22,497 nucleotides of DNA, taken from contig CANRDQ010000021.1 of assembly GCA_947629395.1 (NCBI GenBank), forward strand, positions 1 to 22,497. Reading direction: 5' to 3'. This document shows positions 1 to 7,594 of the stretch, one piece after another. The position numbers were made by a program, and so were the translations under genes. Source of the stretch: an uncultured Bacilli bacterium (GTDB taxonomy: Bacteria; Bacillota_I; Bacilli_A; RF39; UBA660). The first letter of the stretch is position 1; each line of letters begins with the position of its first letter. The notes beneath the pieces are model-generated. The model was not told the origin of the DNA, made no database searches, and was given only the letters and a program-made list of their open reading frames with translations.

Positions 1-55
<55 letters not shown>

Positions 56-186
56 ACGAAAATCAATCACAATATGTATTGTACTATATAATGTGATTTT
101 TCGCAAGAAATAATTTAAATTTCTTCAACGGATTTAATTATACTATACCCTTTTAGAAAAAATCAACCCCTTTTTTAACTTTTTTC
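56..186. other. Intergenic, imperfect hairpin 65-98
   Basis: No gene is seen here. Bases 65-75 (AATCACAATAT) pair with 88-98 (ATAATGTGATT) with one mismatch. On the minus strand the hairpin would lie between the end of the ATPase transcript and the tRNA-Ile. It has a T-tract only on the plus side (97-101), so it is a poor terminator for the ATPase. The rest is A/T-rich with no other recognisable signal. Confidence 0.35.
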
Positions 187-2511
187 TTATTTTTTCTTTA
201 AAATATAATCATATATATCGTTAGTAGCACTCTCAATTAACTTATATATTTGATGAGACATAACTATACATATTACCGTAACTGCTACCATTAATAGATC
301 AAATCTTGAAAATGAGAATAAATCTGTAAGACAAGTAATACCAAACAAGAATGAAATAAACATCAAAATAATTAACATACTACGAAGCGGATTTAATGGT
401 TTACTAATCTTATATAATAGAATAAAAGCTGTATACCCTACCATTGCCACTGAAAGAGTTGAAGTCTGTTCCATAGTTAAATGACATATTGAATTAGCTA
501 TTACAATAACTAAAATATTTAATACTATAGTAAGAGCAGCTGGAATAGATTTTTTCATAACATTAGGTAAGAATCTTCCTTTTACTAATTCGTGATTAGG
601 TTCTAAAGCTAAAATGAATGAAGGTATTCCAATAGTTAAAACACTTGCCAAAGTTAATTGAATAGGAATAAAAGGATATGACATATCTACAAAAAGAAAG
701 ATGATAGATAATAAAGTAGCATAAATTGTCTTTACTAAGAAAAGTGAAGCACTTCTTTCTATATTGTTAATAGTTCTTCTTCCTTCAGCCACCACTTTAG
801 GCATAGAAGCAAAATTAGAATCTAATAAAACAAGTTGACTAACATTTTTAGTTGCATCACTACCAGAAGCCATTGCCACCGAACAATCAGCTTCTTTTAA
901 AGCCAAAACATCATTTACTCCATCACCAGTCATAGCTACTGTATGTCCTAAATTTTGTAAAGCAATAACAAAATTTTTCTTCTGTTCTGGTGTAACTCTT
1001 CCAAATATATCATATTCCTCTACAGCCTTATATATATCTTCTTCTGTCTTCAATTTAGTTGCATCTATTTCTTTAGCATCTTCTTTAAATCCAGCACGAC
1101 GAGCAATATTTAAAACTGTATTAGGATTATCACCAGATATTATTTTTAAAGTTACTCCCTGTGATTTAAAATAATTTAAAGTATCCTTAGCTTCTTTTCT
1201 AATCTTATCTCTAAGTAAAATAAAACCTAACACCTTTACTCTATTAACTTTTTCTGTTTTAGAGTACCCTAACATAACAACTCTATAATCTTTTGTATAC
1301 TTATCTAATTCTTGTTGATATTTCTTAATATTATTTTTCAAAATAAACTCTGGTGCCCCAATAACATAGACACCCTCTTCTGTTACAATACCAGAATATT
1401 TTCTACTAGATGAAAATGGTATTTGTGATAATATATTCACTTTCTCACTAGTAGGATACTTTTCTTTTAAAGCATTAGCTGTCGGATTATTATCATTCAA
1501 AGTATTACAAATAGTTCCTATCCACTTTTCACTATCTTTATCTTCTAAAGCTACATAATCAACAACTTCCATTGAACCTTCTGTAATTGTCCCTGTTTTA
1601 TCCAAACAAATAACATCAACTCTAGCTAAAGTTTCTATACAATATAAATCTTGAACTAATACTTTAGATTTTGATAATCTAATAACACTAACTGCCAACA
1701 CTGTACTAGTAAGTAAAACTAATCCTTCTGGTATCATACCTATTAAAGCCGCTACTGTATTTACTACTGCATTACTAATACTATTACCTGTTATAAATAA
1801 TTGTCTTGAAAATAAAAGTATACCAATAGGAATTATTAAAAATGAAATCGTTTTTACTATTTTATTTAAACTTCTCATTATTTCGGAAGATACAGGTTTT
1901 ATATATTTTGTATCACTAGCAATCTTAGCTGTATAATTATCACGTCCAATATGCTCTACTCTACAAATCACATTACCACTTACTACAAAACTTCCAGATA
2001 AAAGCATATCTCCAACTTTTTTATAAACAGTATCACTTTCTCCTGTAATAAAAGATTCATCAACTTCAACTTCACCATCTAAAATAATTGAATCAACCAC
2101 TACTTGATTACCTAAAGTTAATTTCATAATATCATCTAAAACAATTTCTTCTTTAGCGATAGCTTCTTCTTTTCCTTCTCTAACAACTTTTATTTTAGAT
2201 TCTGATAATATTTTTAATTTATCCAATGTCTTTTTAGAACGTAATTCTTGAAAAATACTAATACAAGTATTAGTAATAATAACTAACATGAAAGTTAAAT
2301 TTTTAAAAGATCCCACTAAAATTACAGCCAAAGCTAAAATAACATTAATAATATTAAATAATGTTACTATGTTATCTCTAACTATTTGTTTAACAGTTTT
2401 TGTGTTTTGATCTATATTAAAATTATATAAATTTTCATTATATCTTTCCTGTACTTGTTGTTCTGTTAATCCTTTATCTATACTAGTTTTATATCTTTTT
2501 ATTTTCTCCAT
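187..2511 (-). CDS. P-type cation-transporting ATPase (CtpE-like)
   Basis: Integral membrane pump that couples ATP hydrolysis to cation transport. The 774 residues carry the full P-type set: actuator motif TGES (156-159), PEGL in the M4 helix (261-264), phosphorylation motif DKTGT (D304) and hinge TGDGVND (528-534). Hydrophobic pairs lie near residues 48-85 and 220-275, and a C-terminal membrane block starts near 600. The M4 signature PEGLVLLTS rather than PEGLPA, and the absence of N-terminal metal-binding CxxC motifs, favour the CtpE-type branch, whose studied members move Ca2+, over SERCA-type or heavy-metal pumps. The substrate is inferred. The ribosome binding site (AAAAGGG) is about 12 bases from the ATG, which is rather far. 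It is transcribed away from tRNA-Lys from its own promoter and looks monocistronic. Confidence 0.9.
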   Translation of the reverse strand: MEKIKRYKTSIDKGLTEQQVQERYNENLYNFNIDQNTKTVKQIVRDNIVTLFNIINVILALAVILVGSFKNLTFMLVIITNTCISIFQELRSKKTLDKLKILSESKIKVVREGKEEAIAKEEIVLDDIMKLTLGNQVVVDSIILDGEVEVDESFITGESDTVYKKVGDMLLSGSFVVSGNVICRVEHIGRDNYTAKIASDTKYIKPVSSEIMRSLNKIVKTISFLIIPIGILLFSRQLFITGNSISNAVVNTVAALIGMIPEGLVLLTSTVLAVSVIRLSKSKVLVQDLYCIETLARVDVICLDKTGTITEGSMEVVDYVALEDKDSEKWIGTICNTLNDNNPTANALKEKYPTSEKVNILSQIPFSSSRKYSGIVTEEGVYVIGAPEFILKNNIKKYQQELDKYTKDYRVVMLGYSKTEKVNRVKVLGFILLRDKIRKEAKDTLNYFKSQGVTLKIISGDNPNTVLNIARRAGFKEDAKEIDATKLKTEEDIYKAVEEYDIFGRVTPEQKKNFVIALQNLGHTVAMTGDGVNDVLALKEADCSVAMASGSDATKNVSQLVLLDSNFASMPKVVAEGRRTINNIERSASLFLVKTIYATLLSIIFLFVDMSYPFIPIQLTLASVLTIGIPSFILALEPNHELVKGRFLPNVMKKSIPAALTIVLNILVIVIANSICHLTMEQTSTLSVAMVGYTAFILLYKISKPLNPLRSMLIILMFISFLFGITCLTDLFSFSRFDLLMVAVTVICIVMSHQIYKLIESATNDIYDYILKKK

Positions 2512-2534
2512 AATGACTCATATCCCTTTTCCTT

Positions 2535-2596
2535 ATTATAGCATAATTACAATTCCTATGTATTTTTATTACAAAAAAATTAAAAATTATTGTCAA
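2535..2596 (-). promoter_or_regulatory. Promoters for the P-type ATPase
   Basis: On the minus strand TTGACA (2591-2596) is followed after 17 bases by TGTAAT (2568-2573). A second possible start is an extended -10, TGCTATAAT (2535-2543), closer to the gene but without a good -35. The TTGACA covers almost the same bases as the -35 of the divergent tRNA-Lys promoter. Confidence 0.55.
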
Positions 2597-2618
2597 TTTC
2601 ATAATTTTATTGTATAAT
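2590..2618 (+). promoter_or_regulatory. Promoter of tRNA-Lys
   Basis: TTGTCA (2590-2595), a 17-base spacer and a perfect TATAAT (2613-2618). Transcription would start near 2625, about 11 bases before the mature tRNA 5' end. Confidence 0.75.
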
Positions 2619-2635
2619 TTAATTTGTCAGTTAAT

Positions 2636-2711
2636 GGACCGTTAGCTCAGTTGGTAGAGCAACTGACTCTTAATCAGTGGGTCTAGGGTTCGAATCCCTA
2701 ACGGTCCACCA
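2636..2711 (+). tRNA. tRNA-Lys(CUU)
   Basis: A complete 76-base cloverleaf. The acceptor stem GGACCGT (2636-2642) pairs with ACGGTCC (2701-2707), the discriminator is A, and CCA is encoded (2709-2711). The anticodon loop CTCTTAA gives anticodon CUU, reading the Lys codon AAG. The D-arm (TAGCTCAGTTGGTAGAGC) and T-loop (GGTTCGAATCC) are standard. It has its own promoter and terminator and so is a single-gene transcript. Confidence 0.97.
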
Positions 2712-2747
2712 TTATGTTATCTATCTCGATATTCGAGTAAAAATATA

Positions 2748-2770
2748 AAACAACTTTAAGTTGTTTTTTT
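2748..2770 (+). terminator. Intrinsic terminator of tRNA-Lys
   Basis: AAACAACTT (2748-2756) and AAGTTGTTT (2758-2766) are perfect inverse complements around a single T, so the real loop must open a few pairs. They run into a T-tract ending at 2770. Confidence 0.75.
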
Positions 2771-2797
2771 ATATTTATTTTAATTTGGTTCTTTTCA

Positions 2798-2826
2798 TTG
2801 ACAAACAAAATATATTTTGTTAGTTT
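2798..2826 (+). promoter_or_regulatory. Promoter with 18-bp palindromic operator candidate
   Basis: A perfect TTGACA (2798-2803) lies 17 bases before a weak -10, TAGTTT (2821-2826). The spacer is almost wholly occupied by the perfect palindrome AACAAAATATATTTTGTT (2804-2821). A dimeric regulator bound there would sit between the two promoter elements. The palindrome is read directly; the regulatory role is inference. Confidence 0.5.
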
Positions 2827-2847
2827 AATTAAAAGGAGATGTTAGAT

Positions 2848-3477
2848 ATGCTAGAAGGAATTGCTTTTTGGGGTACAACTATTGTCGCAAGTGTAAGTAT
2901 GGATATTGTTAAAGAACTTCGTGTTTTTAAATATGCAGCTGATGATGGTTATCGCATTAATTTAGAAAAGGCTAAAGAATATGATGACAGTCAAAGTGAT
3001 TTAGATGTTTTTAAGAAAGCTGCTACTCATTTTATTCCAGTTTATAATGTGCTACATACTATGAACGAAACTAAAATGTTTAATGATAAAGTACCTACTC
3101 TTTTAAATCAACTTCATGTAATGGATCTTTTAGAGCCTATGAGTGATGAAGAAAAAGAACAATACAACAAGAAACCAGGTCTATTTAATGCTTTTAAATT
3201 AAATATGAATCATGAAAGAAAAATTGAAAAAGCAGATTATGTAACTGTTATAGACCATGATAAAGAAGAAACTATTTACTATGAAGAAGACAAAGACAAT
3301 GGTAATATAAATATCCTACGTGCTACTGGAAACTTAGATAATTATACTGAAAAAGAACAAATCCATAAAGTTGAAGAAATAAGAAAACAAAAAGCAGAAT
3401 TATTAAAATTAAAAAATGAATTACTAAATAGTAATAAAACTACTCATAATAATAAAACTTTTAAATTAACAAAATAA
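2848..3477 (+). CDS. Hypothetical protein, function unknown
   Basis: I do not recognise a family. The start at 2848 is preferred over the in-frame ATG at 2839, because AAAGGAG (2832-2838) abuts the first ATG but lies 9 bases before the second. The product is then 209 residues. The N-terminal ~20 residues (LEGIAFWGTTIVASVSM) are mildly hydrophobic, too short and interrupted for a confident membrane helix. The middle is mixed and contains short acidic runs (EEDKDNGN). The stretch at about 150-185 is Lys/Glu/Leu-rich with heptad-like spacing and probably forms a coiled coil. The tail is Asn/Thr/Lys-rich. It is a single-gene unit with its own promoter and a terminator shared with the convergent gene. 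Confidence 0.7.
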   Translation: MLEGIAFWGTTIVASVSMDIVKELRVFKYAADDGYRINLEKAKEYDDSQSDLDVFKKAATHFIPVYNVLHTMNETKMFNDKVPTLLNQLHVMDLLEPMSDEEKEQYNKKPGLFNAFKLNMNHERKIEKADYVTVIDHDKEETIYYEEDKDNGNINILRATGNLDNYTEKEQIHKVEEIRKQKAELLKLKNELLNSNKTTHNNKTFKLTK

Positions 3478-3500
3478 AAAAGAACATCAAGTTCTTTTTT
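3476..3500. terminator. Bidirectional terminator between convergent genes
   Basis: AAAAAAGAAC (3476-3485) and GTTCTTTTTT (3491-3500) form a 10-bp stem with loop ATCAA, giving T-tracts on both strands. It overlaps the last bases of both flanking coding regions, including both TAA stops. Confidence 0.8.
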
Positions 3501-3996
3501 ATTTATCTATTTTATTTTTTTCTAATATATCTTTTAATGTCTTACTAATATTATCTTGGAACAAATACTTAACAACGATACTAATCATAGTTACAAGTTC
3601 TACTATCGTTGCCCCTGTAAATAACTGTAATGTAAAATCTGAATATTTAAGAATACCAAATCCACAAAGAATAAAAATGACATTAAAAAGCACCAATTGT
3701 AAAAAGAAAATAGAAATCAGTTTTTCAGCATAACTCTTTTTCAATTCTATATCTTTTTCAATAGTTTTAGTAAAGGTATGAATAACCTCTTCATCTAATT
3801 TAAATCTTTCCATTCTTTCGTTCAATGGAACAGGTGATTCTTCTGTTTTTAGTTTATTTTTATCTTTTACTTTAGAAAATATTTCATTAAGAGAATCTTT
3901 CTTTTCTTCATCTGCAGTATATTTATAACTCTTTATCATAATATTAGAATCATTTTCAAAGCTAGTAATAGTATCATCCAGTAATTTCTTTTTCAT
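3499..3996 (-). CDS. Small membrane protein paired with ImmA-like peptidase
   Basis: 165 residues, no family recognised. Residues 1-90 are charged and probably cytoplasmic. Two membrane helices follow (about 93-115 and 124-145), with a short basic C-terminal tail, so both ends should face the cytoplasm. The ATG shares one base with the TAA stop of the upstream peptidase gene (TAATG), a typical translational-coupling overlap. The ribosome binding site is poor (TTAGG), so coupling probably matters. A link with the peptidase, for instance as its substrate or as a membrane effector, follows only from this arrangement. Confidence 0.75.
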   Translation of the reverse strand: MKKKLLDDTITSFENDSNIMIKSYKYTADEEKKDSLNEIFSKVKDKNKLKTEESPVPLNERMERFKLDEEVIHTFTKTIEKDIELKKSYAEKLISIFFLQLVLFNVIFILCGFGILKYSDFTLQLFTGATIVELVTMISIVVKYLFQDNISKTLKDILEKNKIDK

Positions 3997-4565
3997 TATA
4001 TTAAACCTAAAGTAATAAGTCTAAGTGTCATTACCGATTCTGAAACATCAAACACTTTTGATAAAACAGAAATAGAATCAGTTATTTTATAAGCACTTTC
4101 TAATAAATCTTTATTAATTAACAAAGCACTAGCTAAATAATCAACATCATATTCACTGTCATCATTTACTTTTTTATATAATGTATCAAAATGTAATTCA
4201 CTCTTTAAAGTATCTTCAGCTAAAAAATAATGAGCTAACTCATGAGCCAAAGTAAATCTTTTACTACTACTAGTTTCTTCCTTATCTAAAAGGATTTTAA
4301 ATTTTTCTTCTTCTATATCATATTTAATAGCACCAGAAATGTCTTGTGGTAATTTTTCTTCATATACTTCGATATTATAATTATCAGCTATTTTAACTAA
4401 ATCAACTGGCAGTTTTAACATATCATTAGAAATCAAAACATTAGTTGCTTTTTGTTCCAATTGTAAATTGATTTTATTCATAAATGCACCACCACTTTCC
4501 TTATACTTTTTTTCAATAATAGGATACCATAAATCAGTGATATATTCTAGTATATTTTTAATCAT
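3996..4565 (-). CDS. ImmA/IrrE-family metallopeptidase
   Basis: 189 residues with the zinc-peptidase motif HELAH (108-112) inside FTLAHELAHYFLAE and a downstream ALLINKDLL block like the (A)xLLMP segment of the family. ImmA/IrrE peptidases usually cleave DNA-binding repressors in phage, ICE or stress systems. The upstream glutamate expected in the EREA segment is an aspartate here (VDYLASALL). The first 28 residues lie before the part that resembles the family. The chosen ATG has AGGAGGT 11 bases upstream; an internal start at Met29 is the alternative. No XRE-type repressor gene lies beside it, unlike typical ImmR-ImmA pairs. It is cotranscribed with the membrane protein. Confidence 0.8.
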   Translation of the reverse strand: MIKNILEYITDLWYPIIEKKYKESGGAFMNKINLQLEQKATNVLISNDMLKLPVDLVKIADNYNIEVYEEKLPQDISGAIKYDIEEEKFKILLDKEETSSSKRFTLAHELAHYFLAEDTLKSELHFDTLYKKVNDDSEYDVDYLASALLINKDLLESAYKITDSISVLSKVFDVSESVMTLRLITLGLI

Positions 4566-4568
4566 TTA

Positions 4569-4609
4569 ACTAAGTACCTCCTACTTATTATATTGTACTA
4601 ATACTTAGT
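4569..4609 (-). promoter_or_regulatory. Promoter region with inverted repeat for the peptidase operon
   Basis: ACTAAGTA (4569-4576) and its inverse TACTTAGT (4602-4609) flank a minus-strand TATAAT (4587-4592) and the AGGAGGT ribosome binding site. No good -35 is seen. Two further TACT-type heptamers (4582-4588 and 4596-4602) lie inside. The arrangement could be an operator pair or could fold in the leader RNA. Confidence 0.4.
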
Positions 4610-4631
4610 CTTTTACTACTTTTTCACCACA

Positions 4632-4662
4632 AAAAAAGGTAAATTATCTTAATTTACCTTTT
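4632..4662 (-). terminator. Intrinsic terminator of ddl
   Basis: A perfect 13-bp stem (4634-4646 with 4650-4662, loop of three bases) followed on the minus strand by a run of T (plus-strand A at 4631-4637). The stem includes the ddl stop codon and its last four or five codons. Confidence 0.85.
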
Positions 4663-5876
4663 ACTCCACCTTTAGCTCCTTTAACACCTACATTTTTCAT
4701 TCCTTCTAGGATATTACTTTCAAAGCTATGAGTTTTACTACTACGTCTTCTATAATCTTTTATTCCAATACTAATCATTTCATCAAGTAATTGATCATAT
4801 TTAATATCTTTTGGCTCCCATAAATAGAATGCTAAACTACCAGGAATAGAATTAACTTCATTTAAATATACTTTATTAGTTTTTTGATCAATCATAAAGT
4901 CAAGTCTAGCACATCCACTACATCCTAAAGCTCTAAATGCTCTTCTAGCTACTTCTTCTACTTCATTTTTAGTTTTATCATCTAATTCAGCCATTTTTCT
5001 AGTACATGAAAGCATACCTTTTGAAGCAGGACGTGATTTGATAGGAGTTTTAACACCTTTAACTCCTTTTTTAGCTTTAGATCCACCTAAATATTTTTCT
5101 TCAAAAGTTAAGAAATCTTTATCAGACATAACTTCTTCAATAATACTTAATTTTTGTCTTTCATAGTTACCAAGAACACTAATATTAACTTCTTTAAGAT
5201 TTTTAACCATTTCTTCTACTAAAATTTTATTATCATATTGAATAGCTTCATTAATAGCATCAGCTAAATCATCTTTAGTTTTAGCTACTTTAATACCAAT
5301 ACTACTTCCACAAGTAGCAGGTTTTACAATTACAGGATAAGATAATTTATCAACTTTTTTACTAACAGCTTCTGGATCTTGTTTATAATCTACATCATAG
5401 AACCAAACATATTTAGTCATTGGCACATCTTCACAACTCCAAATTTGTTTTTGATAAACTTTATCTTGTCCAGTAGCAGCAGCATAAACATTTGGTCCAA
5501 CATATGGAATACCTATTGTTTGAAGATATCCTTGTAATACACCATCTTCAACATTAGTACCATGTGTTATAGGAAATGCTACATCAATATCAGTAACAAC
5601 TTTCTTAAATAGACCTTTAGATTGTAAAACATAATTTCCATCTTTAAAATAAAGAACTACATTAGTGGCATATTTCTTAATTAATCCAAAATCTTTATAT
5701 ACTTCGATATCTCTTAACATTTCTCCAGTATACCATTCACGATTTTTAGTGATATAGATAGGAATTACTTCATATTTTTCCTTATCCATCGCATTCATAG
5801 CTTGAACTGCAGTTATAATACTAACTTCATGTTCAACTGTTTCTCCACCAAAGATTACACCTACTTTTATTTTCAT
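4644..5876 (-). CDS. ddl: D-alanine--D-alanine ligase with basic insertion and tail
   Basis: ATP-grasp ligase that makes the D-Ala-D-Ala dipeptide for peptidoglycan in the cytoplasm. It starts at the second in-frame ATG (5876), 8 bases from GAGGAG; the ATG at 5882 is only two bases from it. The 410 residues show the Ddl landmarks HEVS (16-19), HGTNVEDGVLQG (105-116), VKPATCGSSIG (184-194), EEKY (259-262) and the metal/ATP motif YLNEVNSIPG (337-346). Retained EEKY argues for D-Ala rather than VanA-type D-lactate use. Two parts are unusual: about 20 extra residues after EEKYLGG (near 264-290, AKKGVKGVKTP...) and a basic tail after about 375 ending VKGAKGGVKGKLR. It has its own promoter and terminator. 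Confidence 0.92.
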   Translation of the reverse strand: MKIKVGVIFGGETVEHEVSIITAVQAMNAMDKEKYEVIPIYITKNREWYTGEMLRDIEVYKDFGLIKKYATNVVLYFKDGNYVLQSKGLFKKVVTDIDVAFPITHGTNVEDGVLQGYLQTIGIPYVGPNVYAAATGQDKVYQKQIWSCEDVPMTKYVWFYDVDYKQDPEAVSKKVDKLSYPVIVKPATCGSSIGIKVAKTKDDLADAINEAIQYDNKILVEEMVKNLKEVNISVLGNYERQKLSIIEEVMSDKDFLTFEEKYLGGSKAKKGVKGVKTPIKSRPASKGMLSCTRKMAELDDKTKNEVEEVARRAFRALGCSGCARLDFMIDQKTNKVYLNEVNSIPGSLAFYLWEPKDIKYDQLLDEMISIGIKDYRRRSSKTHSFESNILEGMKNVGVKGAKGGVKGKLR

Positions 5877-5914
5877 TTCCATCTCTCCTCTATTTTGTAA
5901 GTATCTCTTATTTC

Positions 5915-5943
5915 ATTATATACCTTTATTAGGTTTTTGTCAT
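5915..5943 (-). promoter_or_regulatory. Promoter of ddl
   Basis: On the minus strand ATGACA (5938-5943), a 17-base spacer and a perfect TATAAT (5915-5920). Confidence 0.7.
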
Positions 5944-5953
5944 ATTTTATTAA

Positions 5954-6691
5954 TTAATTTTCACTTTTTTCATTAAGAAAACTATCTAATATACTTAACA
6001 CTTGTGGTAAATTTTCTAAATAAGCATAATGAGTTCCAGGTAAAACTATTAAAGCCGCATCCATCATACTTTTTTCTAGAAGTTGTCCATCACTTAATTT
6101 AGCTTCCATATCCATATCTCCCCAAATTAATAAAGTTGGTTCTTCTATTTCCGTAGCATCTTTTACTAAGTCAGTTGAAACTGTATTTACAAGTACTTCT
6201 CTCATAATAGGACTTGCCGCTTTATAATCTCTAGAACCAATATAATTCTTCGCTATATCTCCTATTTTCTTTAAGCATTTTATACTATATAATTTCTTTA
6301 ATATTTTAGTTTTTAAACTTTTGTTACTAGCATCAACTGTACAAGGACTAGCAAAAATTACTAATTTAGAAATTGAATTATTATATGAATATTTGATTGC
6401 TAATCTTCCTCCAAAAGAATGTCCCATTACTATTGGCATATGTATATTTAGTTTCTTAACTAATTCTTCTAGCATTTCTGAATAATCATCTAAAGTCCAA
6501 GCAAATGGTGGTTCTTCACTTTCTCCAAAACCTGGTAAATCTAATATTGTTACACGAAATTTTTTAGAAAGAGGATCACCTAATGGCTTCATCATTTCAA
6601 TATTTTGACCCCAGCCATGAAGTAAAATTACATCCTCACCTTTACCATATTGAACATAATTAATAGAAACATTTTTTATTTTTATCTTCAT
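5954..6691 (-). CDS. Alpha/beta hydrolase
   Basis: A 245-residue alpha/beta-hydrolase fold enzyme. The oxyanion-hole segment is HGWGQ (25-29), the nucleophile elbow is GHSFGG (Ser92), the acid is probably D192 or D194 in LLIWGDMDM, and the histidine is H221 in GTHYAY. This completes a Ser-Asp-His triad. No signal peptide is seen, so it is cytoplasmic, and the substrate cannot be read from sequence. The start is the ATG at 6691, 7 bases after AGAGGT; an upstream GTG (6700) overlaps the ribosome binding site. It has its own promoter and lies just upstream of ddl. Confidence 0.88.
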   Translation of the reverse strand: MKIKIKNVSINYVQYGKGEDVILLHGWGQNIEMMKPLGDPLSKKFRVTILDLPGFGESEEPPFAWTLDDYSEMLEELVKKLNIHMPIVMGHSFGGRLAIKYSYNNSISKLVIFASPCTVDASNKSLKTKILKKLYSIKCLKKIGDIAKNYIGSRDYKAASPIMREVLVNTVSTDLVKDATEIEEPTLLIWGDMDMEAKLSDGQLLEKSMMDAALIVLPGTHYAYLENLPQVLSILDSFLNEKSEN

Positions 6692-6709
6692 GAGTAACAC
6701 CTCTACACA

Positions 6710-6739
6710 ATTATATCAAAACGAACTATTATATATCAA
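6710..6739 (-). promoter_or_regulatory. Promoter of the alpha/beta hydrolase
   Basis: On the minus strand TTGATA (6734-6739), an 18-base spacer ending in TGA, and TATAAT (6710-6715). This makes an extended -10. Confidence 0.7.
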
Positions 6740-6777
6740 TCAGGTTTACACTATTTTACTAGTATTTTACATACAAA

Positions 6778-6801
6778 AAAAGCAAGTCTCTACTTGCTTT
6801 T
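6778..6801 (-). terminator. Intrinsic terminator of rluB
   Basis: AAAAGCAAG (6778-6786) pairs with CTTGCTTTT (6793-6801) around a 6-base loop, followed on the minus strand by further T (plus A from 6775). The rluB stop codon lies in the loop and the start of the stem. Confidence 0.85.
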
Positions 6802-7521
6802 CTCTTTACTTTTTAATGAATAAACTATTGCGACTTCTTTAGGTGTTAAAGTTCTATATTCTCCTGATTTTAAATCTTTTACATCAAAAATAAATTCTCG
6901 TTCTCTTTTTAATTTTAAAACTTCATTTCCTACTGCTTCAAACATTTTCTTAACTTGATGATTACGACCTTCCCAAATTATTATTTGAACCATTGATGTT
7001 TTAGTTTTAGGATCATACTTCTTAACTTTTACTTTAGCCTTTTCTGTTTTTCGACCATCAATAATAACTCCATTTTTTAAAGCATTAATCTTTTCTTTAG
7101 TAACTATACCTCTTACTTTCGCAATATAAACTTTTTCTACACTATCTTTTGGATGCATTAAAATATTCGCAAACTCTCCATCATTAGTAAGTAGTAATAC
7201 CCCTGTAGTATCATAATCAAGTCTTCCAATAGGATAAATTCTTTTTTCACAATCCTTAATTAAATCCACTACTGTTCTTCTCTTCTTATCATCATGAGCA
7301 GTAGTTACTACACCACGTGGTTTATTTAATAAATAATAAACTTTTTCCTCTTTCTTTAAAGGCATCCCATCTACTACAACTTTATCTTTACTAGATACTT
7401 TAACTCCAAGTTCTAAAACAGTTTCTCCATTAACACTTACTCGACCTTCTTTAATTAATTCTTCTGCTTTTCTTCTTGAACAAACACCTGCGGATGCGAT
7501 TACTTTTTGAAGTCTTTCCAT
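6790..7521 (-). CDS. rluB: 23S rRNA pseudouridine synthase, RluB family
   Basis: Converts a uridine of 23S rRNA to pseudouridine (U2605 region in E. coli numbering for RluB). The 243 residues have an N-terminal S4 RNA-binding domain (1-60, QKVIASAGVCSRRKAEELI) and the RsuA/RluB/E/F catalytic motif GRLDYDTTGVLLLTNDG, with catalytic D102. RluB, RluE, RluF and RsuA are hard to separate by eye; the length and start favour RluB. The start is the ATG at 7521, 8 bases from AGGTGAT, which also matches the 16S 3' end beyond the core. An ATG at 7527 and a GTG at 7530 lie inside that site and are less likely. Confidence 0.9.
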   Translation of the reverse strand: MERLQKVIASAGVCSRRKAEELIKEGRVSVNGETVLELGVKVSSKDKVVVDGMPLKKEEKVYYLLNKPRGVVTTAHDDKKRRTVVDLIKDCEKRIYPIGRLDYDTTGVLLLTNDGEFANILMHPKDSVEKVYIAKVRGIVTKEKINALKNGVIIDGRKTEKAKVKVKKYDPKTKTSMVQIIIWEGRNHQVKKMFEAVGNEVLKLKREREFIFDVKDLKSGEYRTLTPKEVAIVYSLKSKEKSK

Positions 7522-7539
7522 ATACATCACCTGCGCTTA

Positions 7540-7568
7540 ATTATAACAAAAAACTTCTCTTTTTACAA
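7540..7568 (-). promoter_or_regulatory. Promoter of rluB
   Basis: On the minus strand TTGTAA (7563-7568), a 17-base spacer ending TGT, and TATAAT (7540-7545). It lies immediately downstream of the mreD terminator. Confidence 0.7.
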
Positions 7569-7594
7569 TAAAAACGTCTTTAATTTAGACGTTT
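7568..7594 (-). terminator. Intrinsic terminator of mreCD
   Basis: AAACGTCT (7572-7579) pairs with AGACGTTT (7587-7594), 7-base loop, followed by T on the minus strand. The mreD stop codon lies in the loop. Confidence 0.75.

Noticed and set aside
2636..4609. Genomic island integrated at tRNA-Lys
   Set aside because: An ImmA-like gene nearby and a tRNA raised the idea, but there is no integrase and no repeated tRNA 3' end downstream within the window.
4644..5876. VanA-type D-Ala-D-Lac ligase
   Set aside because: The EEKY loop keeps the tyrosine of D-Ala-D-Ala ligases, and no vanH, vanX or vanRS-like genes are nearby.
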